Shown here piece after piece: positions 32,213 to 42,940 of a stretch of 64,000 nt of DNA. The notes under the pieces are model-generated. The model saw only the letters and a list, made by a program, of their open reading frames with translations, ran no database searches and was not told where the DNA came from. The translations under genes and the position numbers were made by a program. This DNA comes from Amoebophrya sp. A120 (Eukaryota > Sar > Dinophyceae > Syndiniales > Amoebophryaceae). Each line of letters starts with the position of its first letter. Within the stretch, counting starts at the first letter, position 1. The stretch lies in NCBI GenBank assembly GCA_905178155.1, contig CAJINV010000004.1, forward strand, positions 4,009,555-4,073,554, read 5' to 3'.

Positions 32213-32989
32213 GTCGAGAACGTGTTGGAGGATGAGCACCAACCGGATTTCTGCTCCTTTGGACAAAATTTTCGAAGTGATATGCTAAATTTTGCAACAA
32301 CTTCGCTAAGAATTACGATAGCAAGAATCGCCGCGCAAAAGCAGCGATGAGACATGGGTCAGCTAATGACTAGCATGTACTAGCGTCATCTCGTTCTTCG
32401 TCATAAATAAAATATATCAAGCACACACTAATAAATATTGTAAAACGATGCTGAAGCAGCTAACGCCTCCGTCCATATCGGGTTGGCAGTATGCCGGAAA
32501 GCCCTCCGGTTTTGCCTGCAGAGTCTGTGTTGTTTTGTTCGTCAAGATTCGTGGTAGTCGTATTTTGTCATACAACGTCGCAGAAAATTTTCCGTCCGGA
32601 CAATTCTGATTCTAGGATCATCATCATTGATGTTTCGGGTCGTTATAGCCACAAGCTCGTGGTCGTGAACGCTTGTATAAAACTCAAAACAAGTAGACCA
32701 AGGACGTGAGTCCGGATTCGCTTCGCTTATTTCGTACAATTCGCGTCATCTCATCCTGTTTCTCGTTTGCAAGTAGGGACAACAAGGATGATTCGACAGA
32801 TGGCCTATCCCTTTGCTTGAACAAGTAAAGGCAAAGGGCAAGTTCAACGAAATTGTGAATTCAATGCCAACATCATAGCAAAGAAAAGTCCGCTCTTAGA
32901 TTTTTACAACGTACAACAAACTCTGTGTGTCCTTCTGATTGCACTTTGTTTTTTTCTACAGCATCGATTGTGAAAGAAAAAACGCAAAA
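32213..32989. other. Intergenic region
   Basis: No gene is supported. AT-richer sequence with short chance frames on both strands. Confidence 0.45.
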
Positions 32990-34466
32990 ATGGTGTTCTG
33001 GATGGAACAGTGTTTCACCGACACCCAGGATGACAGCAAGCTGGGGCAGGTTGGCTGTTGCCATTGCGACCGCTCGCGGGAACCAGGGTGCTGCTTGCGG
33101 TTTTGGTCCGGTTTCTTCAGCTCTCCTTGCGGAGCGGGAATGTGTCTGACGGGGAACTACGACGGTCCCGGGTCGCGTACGAGAGTGGTGCACAACTCAA
33201 ACTCTCCCTCCTTGTCGCTTTTCATAGCCTCTATCATGGAATAAACAAAAAGAACAGCAACGCTGCACGTTCCCTGGCATGAGAAATCTTAATCTGATCT
33301 ACACGTACATGTAGAGTGTCTTTGTGTCTGGTCTCCCGACTAATAGTTTCATGCTCACTGTGCCGAACGAGAACCGCAATGACAAATGAGGGGGACCGAC
33401 GAGGGGAAGTTGTGCGATCTCATATTGCGGGCCTTCAAGTTGCAATTGTGCCTGTTCTTCTTGGTGCTTCTGCCGGAGCTCCTCTATCGCAGTTTGCACC
33501 TCGTTATACTCCTCTGCAACCCGCTCCCGCCCCAAGCGAAGGTATGAGACGAGGACGGGGAGAACTAAGAACTTGAAAATATAATTCTGCTGTAGTTCTG
33601 TTGATGCTGCAAAAACTTGGAACTTCAACTTTTGGTATTGTCTACTCACTTAAATAGAATGAAGACACTTCGGTATTTTATTCAGGTCTCCTACATCGCG
33701 TTCGATGAGCAGGTCAAGTACGAGTTTTCGCACTCCTACTCCGACGACGTTTTGCCCCTTATCATTGTGCACGTGGTACTAAGTGCAAATATGTGTGGGT
33801 CTGGAAGATTGTTAGACTTCTGATGCATAATATCTGACATGTAGATGTACGTGACAGACCGGAGACTCTGCGATGGTGCGTGAGCACGAAAGGGTCCTCT
33901 TTTGTGTTATGCAAAAACGCAGCGGCGCGGGCGCGGCCAGCGCGTCATGCTCATGATGCGGAGTACGCAACAAGCCATTCTAGCAGCCCAAAAATTATTT
34001 ATTATTTGTCATGCTTGGCCTTGGCTGCGTATGCGTAAGCGTATTGCAGTGCGCATATCACTGACATTGTCATTCACTTTTAGCATTACAAGGCCCCAAG
34101 TGTAACGTTACAGCGCGAATAGAAAGACAAAGAAGCGAAAAGCGACAAGCTTAACCTTTTACGTGTGGAGCGTGTTCACCTCTTGTATAATTACAACTTT
34201 CTAGTCCCAGACACATTTGCGATAGATATGTGGTCGTGGACATTTTGACGTTTGTTGCCTGGATCACCTCTGTGGTCCACCTCCTCATGTGGGTATCCAC
34301 AAAAAAAGACCCATCCCCATCGAATTTGTGATGCAAAACATGCATCAAGTCCAGTGCTTTTCATGCAGAAAATGGATGGGGATGGGTTTTTTTCTGCGGA
34401 TATTGGGAACCGAAGACCTACATGAGCAGAAACTCCGCCGTTGTGGGGCCGCCCACGACAGTGTAA
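32990..34466 (+). CDS. Cysteine-rich small membrane protein, paralogue 1
   Basis: Exons 32990-33177, 33430-33541, 33686-33776, 34234-34293 and 34408-34466 give 169 residues. The N-terminus is a Cys-rich module (DTQDDSKLGQVGCCHCDRS, then CGAGMCLTGNYDGPGSR). It is followed by a hydrophobic segment AFKLQLCLFFLVLLPELL, a middle section with SYSDDVLPLIIVHV and another hydrophobic stretch, and the C-terminus TYMSRNSAVVGPPTTV shared with the neighbour at 35583. I do not know the family. Two or three membrane spans with a Cys-rich head are likely. Three introners (C, B and E) and one GT-AG intron (33542-33685) cut this short gene into five exons, so intervening DNA exceeds coding DNA. The paralogue supports the splice joins independently. 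Confidence 0.75.
33178..33424. mobile_element. Introner, family C (247 bp), paralogue 1
   Basis: It starts TACGAGAGTGGTGCACAACT and ends GTTGTGCGATCTCATA, like the VTC4 copy at 11876. The duplication is TCGCG / TTGCG at 33173-33177 and 33425-33429. Removal gives GSRAFKLQL, exactly as in the uninterrupted paralogue 2. Confidence 0.9.
33777..34228. mobile_element. Introner, family B, long variant (452 bp), paralogue 1
   Basis: It starts TACTAAGTGCAAATATGTG with GGGTCTGGAAG and ends CCCAGACACATTTGCGATAG plus ATA. The duplication is CGTGG / TGTGG at 33772-33776 and 34229-34233. It is nearly 200 bp longer than other B copies. Confidence 0.82.
34294..34402. mobile_element. Introner, family E (109 bp), paralogue 1
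   Basis: Hairpin arms start TATCCACAAAAAAAGACCC at the left and end TTTCTGCGGATA at the right; the length equals the other E copy at 22439. The duplication is GTGGG / TTGGG at 34289-34293 and 34403-34407. Removal gives HLLMWEPKTYMSRN. Confidence 0.9.
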
Positions 34467-35582
34467 GGAGAAGCAGAGGACGGTCGTCGAGGAAGTCGTC
34501 GCGTTCAAGTCGCAAAACTAAAACAAGGATTTTAGTATATTGATTTTTTGGCACAGTCAGTCGTGTACACTCTATTGTATGATTTGTTTACGACGAAGAT
34601 TACGACTAGTGCCAGAATGACACTTCGAAGAACAAAACCCTAGAGAACTACAAACGTACAATGAATTTCAGTTTGGATTTGGTCATATCGACTTTGTGTC
34701 GCGATTGAAGTAGAATGATTGGCATTGGCCACAACATGACAACTTTACAAATTACCTCGTCATGTCATTACTCTTGCAGCTGCAGCACGGTAGCGCGCAC
34801 GATCGCTTGAGTTACACCTTTTGTCGATTACAGTATACAAATACATCATTTTTATTAATAGTTTGCTTTGCACCGCGTTTATTCGTTGTATAGTAAAGAT
34901 CTCGATCTGTTGGAATTACAAGAAGCACAAAATTAGATATTAGTATCACTAGTAGTTTTGTGGTACTGGCAACAATTTCACGAAAAATTGCAGTATGTCC
35001 CATATTAGCAGCTTACCACACGAGATAAAGAAAAAGCACACGACCGCAAAATCTCGCATGGAGGAAACGATCCGCTGAATTGAGTCCATTGCTGTCTCGA
35101 GAAATAAGGAAAAACGCAGCTTGATGTTGCTTTGTTGCCTATTTAGTGTGTAGTTCTGGAGCACCATGCGTCGTCTGGTCTAGCGAATCGTTCGGTGTGT
35201 TCTGGAGATGTGGAAGATGGCGCTCCTTTTATTTCTGGTGTAGATCAACTATCGTCCGCGAGCTGGTGGAGCGAGCTCGTCGAGTAGAGGGAAATAGAAA
35301 GAGAGAAGCTTGCTGTACCGGTTGTAGTGGAAGATTGCTTCGCTTACTTCGCACAACTCTTGTCCTCGTAGATCGAGTTGACAGCTAATATATGGACGGT
35401 TCAATACCACAATTTGTGGACTCATCCATCTAAGTATCTTGTTCATCTCTACAACAAGAACCTACCCCTTCGTAATCTGTGTCTAAGTACAGCTTTTGCT
35501 TTATAATTTCTAAATTCAACAACGTCAACGACCAGTTACACGACGTGGGGTAAATAGCAATCAAAATTAGCGAAAAAAATAT
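34467..35582. other. Intergenic region between the paralogues
   Basis: No gene is supported. Its part at about 35171-35296 is repeated downstream of paralogue 2, as listed separately. Confidence 0.45.
35171..35296 (+). repeat. Duplicated downstream segment, copy 1
   Basis: About 125 bp, containing GTGTTCTGGAGATGTGGA and CTCCTTTTATTTCTGGTG. It matches 37652-37779 and lies downstream of paralogue 1 as the second copy lies downstream of paralogue 2, marking a tandem duplication of about 2.5 kb. Confidence 0.75.
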
Positions 35583-37075
35583 ATGGTGTTCTTCCTGGAG
35601 AAGTGTTTCAACGACACGCAGGATGACAGCAAATTGGGGCAGGTTGGTTGCTGCAACTGTGACCGGTCGCAGCCGCCGGGCGGGTGTCTGCGGTTCTGGT
35701 CCTGTTGCTGCAACGGTTGTTGCGGAACGGGTGCCTGTCTCACCGGGAACTACGATGGTGCCGGATCGCGGGCCTTCAAACTGCAACTGTCCCTGTTCCT
35801 CTCGGTTTTCCTTCTGAAAATGCTCTTTTTACCCACGCTGGACGTCATCGTCCTCGCGAAAACGAGCCGCGGAAACGGACCTCCACCTACGTCCACCGCC
35901 ACCGCCGCGCCAACGGAAGGAGCAACTAGTGGTACAGCCGCGTCAGGTACAGCAACCCAGTCGGCCTCGGCGTCCTCTAGCTCTACTAGTATGGCGGAGC
36001 TCCGGCACGGGAAGAGGATTGCGGGGGAACAAGTAGATCTTCTTCACGATTTTCAGACCGCGCAAGAAGATCCTCGCCAGGTCATCGAAATCTCCGCCGT
36101 GGGCGACAAAGGCGAAGCGGGACAAGGCTCATCTACCGCCGCTGGTACTAGAAGTAGAACTACTACTAGTACCTCCTCCGCAGCAATGGTGCAGCTCAAC
36201 CAGCAGGAGAAGTCCTCGGCAAACGTAAACATGAAGATGAAGCAGGGCGTTGAACAAATGGCGGATACACCAACAAAGGCGGCGGGAATGAAAACTGCGA
36301 AGAAAGTCGTGCAGGAGGTGGACACGACGGGCCAGGGCCAGGGGAAAATCAAGGACGCCGCGGCCGCCCAGGAGGACGGAGAGAAAGGAGCCGCGCTGCA
36401 GGGAGACGAACTAAAAGCCGAGCTGCAGGAAGTCGAAGCGGATGCAGCGGAAGCGTTCGACGAGACGAACTTCACGGGCTTGACCATTCTTGTGGTCGCG
36501 CGCACGGTCGTGTATCAAATGCAAATATGTCTGGGTCTGGAAGAAGGTAAATTTGTGACGCGAATAAATGTGATTGTAAATCTGAGTTGCATGACTGCCA
36601 CGAGTTCTTACCAGTTTTGGGTGCAAGGTGAGCGGGAGTTCTTTCTCGTGCAGAGGAGGCATGATGAAGACGTCATAGAACAATCTGTCATGCTAGGCCC
36701 TGCATTCCAGACCTCGTGGGGCTTTGAAAGCCTGCATGACGATCCTTGCACTCATCTCCCACAGGAGGACCCAGACATATTTGCAGTTGATACCGTGGAT
36801 GGGATCGCGATTCTCGTCGAGATCATGTCGCTGATCCACCTGTTCTATGAACTGCAAAAGTATCGTACTTGTATAAAAAATGCAAGTCTTGCATTACAAA
36901 GCTTGTTCCCAAGGCAAATCTGCATATACAAATTTTAATTCTCATGCTGAGGAAATAATTTGTAATGCAGTTATACGAATACGCTTGCTCTTTTGCAGTT
37001 CATATGTTCACGTGGGACGCGAAGACCTACCAGAGCAAAAACTCCGCCGTCGTGGGGCCGCCCACTACCGTGTAA
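35583..37075 (+). CDS. Cysteine-rich small membrane protein, paralogue 2
   Basis: Exons 35583-36512, 36798-36845 and 37010-37075 give 347 residues. The N-terminal Cys-rich module (DTQDDSKLGQVGCCNCDRS, CGTGACLTGNYDGAGSR) and hydrophobic segment AFKLQLSLFLSVFLLKM match paralogue 1, as does the end TYQSKNSAVVGPPTTV. Between them is a Thr/Ser/Glu/Ala-rich stretch of about 210 residues (to about residue 300) that paralogue 1 lacks. A second hydrophobic stretch (LTILVVARTVV, then IAILVEIMSLIHLF) follows. Two introners (B and A) interrupt the C-terminal membrane part, at nearly but not exactly the same codons as introners in paralogue 1. The family C introner of paralogue 1 is absent. Function unknown. 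Confidence 0.75.
36513..36792. mobile_element. Introner, family B (280 bp), forward, paralogue 2
   Basis: It starts TATCAAATGCAAATATG with GTCTGGGTCTGGAAG and ends CAGACATATTTGCAGTTGATA. The duplication is TCGTG / CCGTG at 36508-36512 and 36793-36797. Removal gives ARTVVDGIAILVE. Confidence 0.9.
36846..37004. mobile_element. Introner, family A (159 bp), paralogue 2
   Basis: It starts TATGAACTGCAAAAG and ends CTTTTGCAGTTCATA. The duplication TGTTC lies at 36841-36845 and 37005-37009. Removal gives SLIHLFTWDAKTY. Confidence 0.92.
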
Positions 37076-38299
37076 GGAGTGGAAGCTCAGTGCTTCTACT
37101 CCTTATCACCCTCATCTTTCGGTACTAAGAGCAGCAAGAGCGTGAAAGATCAAGATGCTGTGTCAAGATTTTGAGCAGGTGGAGGACCTCGAACTACAGC
37201 AGCAGAATGTTATGATAAAATTAAAAATCAGCCCCTGTTCTTGAATATGTATATGCCTCTTGTACAATTTGAAGAGAATGTATAGCGAATCCCGCCCAGT
37301 CAATATGTATTAAGTTGCCGTGTACGTGAACGTGAATGAAAATCAATATTTGTTTGAGTTTCTCTGGAAGTTTGTTTCACTACAGTATGTAACTGGAGTA
37401 CGAATTTCCTGGTGCAGCTGGTGTTCCTAATACACCGGCTACATATCCTCCTATGTCGAAGCCCTCGGGTTGGGTCTACTTTCAAAGACACTGGTTTGAA
37501 CAAGAAGATGGCGTCGCCCATCGCTACTTTGGCACATGAGTGCCTGCCAATACCGAAAAAATCACCTTATGTAAAAAATGATCTGACCACAACGAACAAA
37601 AAGATGAACAGAAAAAACATAAACAACCTGAGCAATGGGCACGAGCAGGCGTCCTCTGGTGCAGCGAATCGCTCGATCTGTTCTGGAGATGTGGATGCCG
37701 CTCCTTTTATTTCTGGTGTAGATCAACTTCAACTAGTACCGTCGTCGTTCGAGAGCTGGGGAGCGAGCAGAGGGAAATAATCTTCAGCATACTTATTCGC
37801 TGAACAGAATCTGTACAACATGAGAGCGACGTCGGAGCTCTTTTTTTTTTGTGACTGCGAAAGAACTACATGGGCAACGTAGTTCTACTGCCTAGGTTTT
37901 TTGTGAGCGTGAAGACGAAGTCGTGCAACTACAAGTAAGTACACGCGACATATTTTCCCTTTTATGTGATGTAGCAGAAGTTGTGAGAATGTCGTGTAGA
38001 AGATATAAGTTTCTGCCTCACCAGTAAATGCAACACTCTACTGCCAGGAAGCCGTGGCCTTCTCCAGTAGTTAACTTCCACTCCAATCTTCAATAAATCA
38101 ATGTGGTGTTTTATTCTTGTAGGTTGTAGAACTAGAAAAATTAAATTACCTTGAATTGTGACCACGAGGCGAGTCAGAGTCGACTCCAGCTTATGATCGT
38201 GGAGTTTCTTGTTTCCGAGAAATCAAGCGTACATAAAGGATTTTTCATCTTTTTGTTTCCGCATAACATCCTGTCCTCGTCTGTTGTAGTACCACAAAG
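37076..38299. other. Intergenic region
   Basis: Contains the second copy of the downstream repeat (37652-37779). An open frame at about 37412-37780 includes that repeat and is probably not coding. Otherwise nothing is seen. Confidence 0.4.
37652..37779 (+). repeat. Duplicated downstream segment, copy 2
   Basis: Matches 35171-35296 with scattered substitutions and a small insertion near 37730. It lies about 2.48 kb from copy 1, close to the 2.59-kb spacing between the two paralogue start codons. Confidence 0.75.
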
Positions 38300-39555
38300 A
38301 TGCCGGGTCCACGCTTAGGGGAAGCGGGAGAGGAATTCATCCGTCTTCTGAGTGATCTGAACGCTCAGGATAGGTGCGGGAAAAATCTGCACCACAAGGA
38401 ACATACACCTGGATAATCTCGTTTAGCAGGAAGTTTACAGGAGTGTATTTATATGACGCGAAGAAGTTTATCAAGGAAAAGCTTGTTTTCCTTTTGCTCC
38501 ATTACGCATTGTGGTGCAGTTTTTTCTTTTTCCCAGCATAACCATCATGGCATTTGATTTCTCGCACCCCGAGACCGAAGCGCCCGAAAAAGAGGCCTGG
38601 CTGCCGGTATGCATCTTTTTTTACAGACAGAACTGGAACTCCCCAGCAGGTAAAGAAGTTGAAATCACAAAACTTGAACTTCAATCTTGAAACTCGCCAC
38701 TATGATTTGACTTTCAGGCTCTTCTAGACAAGTTTATGGAGTGCTGTCACAGCGACATAGACCCTGCGACAGGACGTTTTGCAGAAAAGTACGACGATGC
38801 TATTCGAGAAACCTGGCGCAAGTACGTCGACGGAAGTACGAAAGTGAGGAGCGCAGCAGACGTCCCCGCAGCAACATAAACATTGGTGCTACATCTTCAG
38901 CATCGGGATTGCATATAAAAACTCGTATTCTGGTGAGTAGAGTGAGGAGTATGTACGTAAGTTTGTTTGCCGTTGTTCGCTTGCTGCAGGAGCCCCAGGC
39001 AGTGCCAGCACATGAAAAAGCTGCGCTGTATCCTGTTAGAGGGTCTACCTATTAGGTAGTAGGCAAATTCTTCGTGGAATAAAAGCTAGCTCGCGTTCAG
39101 AATTCTGTGTCACTGACAGAAGGGACTCCTATTTTCACCAGAATAGCAATTTCGGGAGACCAGATTGACCTCACGAAAGCGGCCATGGAATACTACAGAG
39201 TACTGAGGTTGCTGTATTACTATTGGTTCATTCTTGACGCGTGACTGTGATAGAAGATGTGTTGATCCGTGCATGGAAGTAGATCGTCAAAAGAACAACA
39301 CCAGAAGAGAGTCACCTCCGCGCTGCAACATCTTCATACATTCATTTACGACCACAACAGGCTATTTGCGAAAACATCAACGACGGGGGCGAGGAGCTTG
39401 CCGAGGACGAGGCGGTCAAGAGCGCGGACGGCTGTGTGGACGTCTTAAAAGCGGCTTGTCTCGAGAACAGAGAGGATAGGGACGCCGCGAAGGCTGCACT
39501 GAAACCTAAGCTTGAAGCGAGTGGCTTCGTGTTTAAACCAGAAGAGCGGATGTAG
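38300..39555 (+). CDS. Putative multi-exon gene, unknown
   Basis: Several exons with good GT-AG borders join in phase: 38300-38373 (MPGPRLGEAGEEFIRLLSDL), 38537-38606 (MAFDFSHPETEAPEKEAWLP) and 38718-38843 (ALLDKFMECCHSDIDPATGR). A later exon ends at a stop at 39555 (EDEAVKSADGCVDVLKAACL ... FVFKPEERM), with intermediate pieces around 39000-39055 and 39140-39210 (GDQIDLTKAAMEYYRVL). Joins between the third exon and the last are not resolved; one reading would need a GA-AG intron. No family is recognised. The acidic, helical character suggests a small soluble protein. No introner is present. Confidence 0.5.
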
Positions 39556-40326
39556 TTTAAGTTTTTATTTTTGTACTTGCAGGAGCATAAATGTTGATGT
39601 TGGAGTTGGACCCGCGCTATTGCGATTACAACTCCTGTGATTGACTATCATTGCGCTACTTTATCCTGAGGCAAAGTTCCGACGGATCATGACGTCCAAG
39701 TGTTGTTTGCGCAAGTAGATTCTGCGATCTTTTTTCTCGGCTCCAACCGCAAAAAAAAAGCATTTTTCGCACCTTGTCACAAGAAATTTAAGACATGCAG
39801 GAGAAAGCTTCGATAGATCGGTTCACGTATTAAGCAATCGGTTTGCCCCATAGCTGCAGAAAATACAAATTGCCTCGGTCGATGTCATGATTTTTCGTAA
39901 CGTGGAGTGCTTATCATTCTTGTCGGTCGCGTCCTCCATTAGCTCCGCCCGTTATTACCGCGGGATTGTACTAGATAGACTCATTTTGCGCTTCTTCGGC
40001 ATCGAGTAAATTCCAAATCGGTTGAGTAGCCCTGAAGATTTTCTGTGTTGCTGTTGGCGTATGTTTATGTGTGTTGAGTAGAAAAATCAACACATACACA
40101 AGTACTTTATTTCTTCGGTGGATGTCTACTTTGCATTGTCGAAAAAGAAAAGCTAACTGCAGGACCACGACGAGAGGTTTTGATAATCCCCAGCAGTGTG
40201 GCATATGTTTATATGTGTACTAAGCGGGACGAGGAAGCAGGACCGCGATAGTCGCTTTCTACCTCCTCGGTAAAAACACAGTTTTTTTTTTGGTCCTCGC
40301 CCGATCCCACGCTCGTGGAAAGTACA
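39556..40326. other. Intergenic region
   Basis: AT-rich stretch without a supported gene. Minus-strand frames here run over the opposite strand of the next gene and are probably shadows. Confidence 0.4.
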
Positions 40327-40887
40327 ATGAAAGTCCGGCGACGCGGCCGAGGGGCTCCTTCTCCGATGATTCTCCTTGGGGGTACTATGGCTGTTGTGAG
40401 TGGCCCGCAGCCGACCGCGGCCCTGGACGTTGCGCACCTTCTCGAGCGCTTGGGCATTCGTGTTTCCAGCACAACCGAAACTTTCGGTCAGACGAACACT
40501 TGCGGACAGCTCCTTGACCTGCTCGCGAAAAGGCCTGCGAACACCGGACAGGAAAAGGACGGTCTTTCGTATTGCGTGAAAGAAATGAACGTGGATCAGC
40601 CTGCTAGATTGTACGACAAGACCAATGTCCAGTACCTCGGCGATGGGCAATCTGTCGGACTGAGACGGACGGACCTGCTGCCAAAGGAGGACGTAATGAC
40701 TCACCTCTGGAAGGAGCAGTGCTGCAAGGAAATACCTTTGAATCTTCGATCTCCTGCTGTATGGCCCGCTCAAAATAGCAAAGATGGTCTCAATTGTGAC
40801 AGTCGTGCAGAAGAGGACAGGTCTGGCGTTTTTTTGCTTTGCAAAGCAAGAACTACGCAAATAAAGGGAGGAGGCCGAGGCAAATGA
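40327..40887 (+). CDS. Putative secreted cysteine-containing protein, unknown
   Basis: One open frame of 186 residues from ATG 40327. After a basic start (MKVRRRGRG) comes a hydrophobic stretch MILLGGTMAVVSG with small residues (PTAA) that could be a signal peptide, or the true start could be the second Met. The remainder has cysteines in NTCGQ, SYCVK, EQCCKE, NCDS and LLCK. No family is recognised. The frame may continue through splicing into an open stretch at about 41028-41313, which also has spaced cysteines. It is supported by length and the signal-like start only. There is a competing minus-strand frame of 235 codons (40153-40860), which I judge to be the shadow. Confidence 0.42.
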   Translation: MKVRRRGRGAPSPMILLGGTMAVVSGPQPTAALDVAHLLERLGIRVSSTTETFGQTNTCGQLLDLLAKRPANTGQEKDGLSYCVKEMNVDQPARLYDKTNVQYLGDGQSVGLRRTDLLPKEDVMTHLWKEQCCKEIPLNLRSPAVWPAQNSKDGLNCDSRAEEDRSGVFLLCKARTTQIKGGGRGK

Positions 40888-42940
40888 AAATGATACTAAG
40901 CGACTCCTTAAAAATTATATGATCAGCTGTTATTATTCCTTGGTTTCCTGTCTGTCAGAAATGAAGCATATTCTTGCGCATTTGCGCAGATGAAATTCAA
41001 ATTCGTCTAGGTTATTGTTCTCCTTCAGGATGCCGATGCATGCTGCCATATTGCAGCTTCGCCCAACATTTATTTGAAGCACCTGCCAAGAACGAGAACA
41101 ACTGTGACTGTCACAGGCCAAGATGAGAGCATCTTTTTGCCTGAGCAGTGCATATTACGGGGGTGCTGGGTCCGGGAAGACTTCGAAGGGATGTTGTTGA
41201 TTTCGTTGAATGAGCTGCAGCGGACCACAAGGACAAGGAGGGGTGTTAAGAAATCAGATACAGTAGATTCAGAGAAGATTGTTTTTGTTTACCAAATAGA
41301 GAAGTTGATGTAGGAGAAGCTTTGCCGATCTAAGTTTTTAATACCAACAACTTGGAAAATTGTAATCGTGGCTCCCGGAAGAAATTGAAATCTACATTTA
41401 CAATACGAATACGGAGTACCTCTACCTTCTTTCACGCTGCATAAAAATTCTTGGCACGACTTTTCCTCACTATGTCAATCTGTATCAACCTCGTTTTTAA
41501 GCCGACGCGAAGAAGAAGATCTCCCACGCGTGTTGCAGTTTCGTTCCCCAGTCCAAAATTGATTGGCGTTTCGTTACCGAAAAGAATTTTTCCAACGTGA
41601 CGACGTAATAGAACGAGTCTGGCTCCTTTATCTGTTGACTGTACCGGTAACTAGCCAGCGTGATGAAATGACGCCTGTAGCTGCACCGAAAATTTCAATT
41701 TGTACGAGGATGGAGGACACGAGACAACACAATTTGTGACTGGAAGCACAGGAATGTAAACTGGAACCTCCAGCAGCAAAAACCACGACGAAATCAGATG
41801 CAGGTCAAAGCTTTGACGATGATCCACGACGGGCGCGCAACTGCAATAATTGAAGTTGTTGTGCAGCAACTTGTGCTGCAGGTACTTACCTCCACGCTCT
41901 ATCTCGAAGCATGATCCGCACGCGGATTGTGTCTCGATCTTCTCGTGAGATTTTGCAGTAACAATTGCGATGATCCCGATCCCCTACAACCAGCTGCGCT
42001 GGGACCTAGGAGGACGACTATGATTCACTCTAATGAAAGTGCTCTTTCTCTGGTAGTTCTTTCACTCTAGGGTTGATCTTCCCAGCAGCAATTGGTCGCG
42101 ATGGATCCTGAAAGATCGATGTAGATGGAGATCAATCCGATCAATTAGAAGTACATCCAGTGTCGTGTAAAAAAGAAAAGATGCCAGCTGATAGATAAAA
42201 GGAGATGATTGTGGAAGTGGATCAGATCCAAAACTACCTGTATGAGTATGGGAGGTTCTGCAAAAAGATCACCACCGTAGATCAGGAAGAAGAGGCTCTG
42301 CAGGATCGAGAAGGGAATGATGTCGACTAGAAATGTAGTTCATGATGGACATAATTTGTTCTCGCATGGCCACGGCCAGCCAGAAAAAGTTCTTGTTTTA
42401 GGGACTGCTTGATGACGAGAAAAGCGATCGCAAGATGAGCAAGCATTCAAATTTGCGCAACGATGGGACCTCCAATCTGCGCTCCTACGAGAATGTAGGC
42501 ATTGCATTTATGATACGATTTTGATTTTGCTATGCCTATGCTTATTTTCCAACAGGTTCTTTAGTTTCACAGGCATTCGCTAGTAGAAGTGTAGTCAATT
42601 TTATCGCGCTTCTAGATTCAAAGTGTAATCTAATCGTGACTTCATTTTCGAAAAGTTTCAACTTTGAGCGATTTTTGCCATTGCATCTTATACTTATTTC
42701 ATCAGTTCCTATTAATTTCTTTTATTTTTCCTTGTCTTATTTCATTCTTTTCTTCATCTTCGCAGAAGACAAACCCTTTCCGTGCGAAAGAGAAGATCAA
42801 CAAGAAGACCACGACTCGCAAGAGCAGAAGACCAGGAAAAACACCGGGAGAAGTAGGGACCATAAGAAATACCAACGCCGAGGAGGGTAAAAAAAGCAGC
42901 GGGAAATACCAGCAAGAAGAACACAGCATCAAGAGCGAAG
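40888..42940. other. Region with possible orphan exon and no assigned gene
   Basis: A stretch after a CTTCAG acceptor at 41028 reads ASPNIYLKHLPRTRT, then FLPEQCILRGCWVRED, and stops at 41313. It faintly resembles the actuator-domain region of P4 ATPases, too weakly to assign. A second open piece near 41800-41880 reads LTMIHDGRATAIIEVVVQQL and ends at a GT donor. The rest has no recognised feature. An A/T-rich stretch and poly-basic frame precede the eIF3C start. Confidence 0.3.

Noticed and set aside
37412..37780. Plus-strand frame of 122 codons as a gene
   Set aside because: Its second half is the duplicated downstream segment also found at 35171, where the frame is not kept, so it is unlikely to code.
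40153..40860. Minus-strand open frame of 235 codons opposite the gene at 40327
   Set aside because: No recognisable motif, and every supported gene in the window is on the + strand. The plus frame has a signal-like start. Not certain.
41028..41313. P4-type ATPase fragment (ILRGCWVRED resembling LLRGxxLRNT)
   Set aside because: The similarity is limited to a few residues; the DKTGT phosphorylation motif and other ATPase signatures are not found nearby.
42180..42420. Minus-strand hydrophobic stretch IIPFSILQSLFFLIYGGDLF
   Set aside because: The frame is short and interrupted, with no neighbouring exons that join to make a membrane protein.
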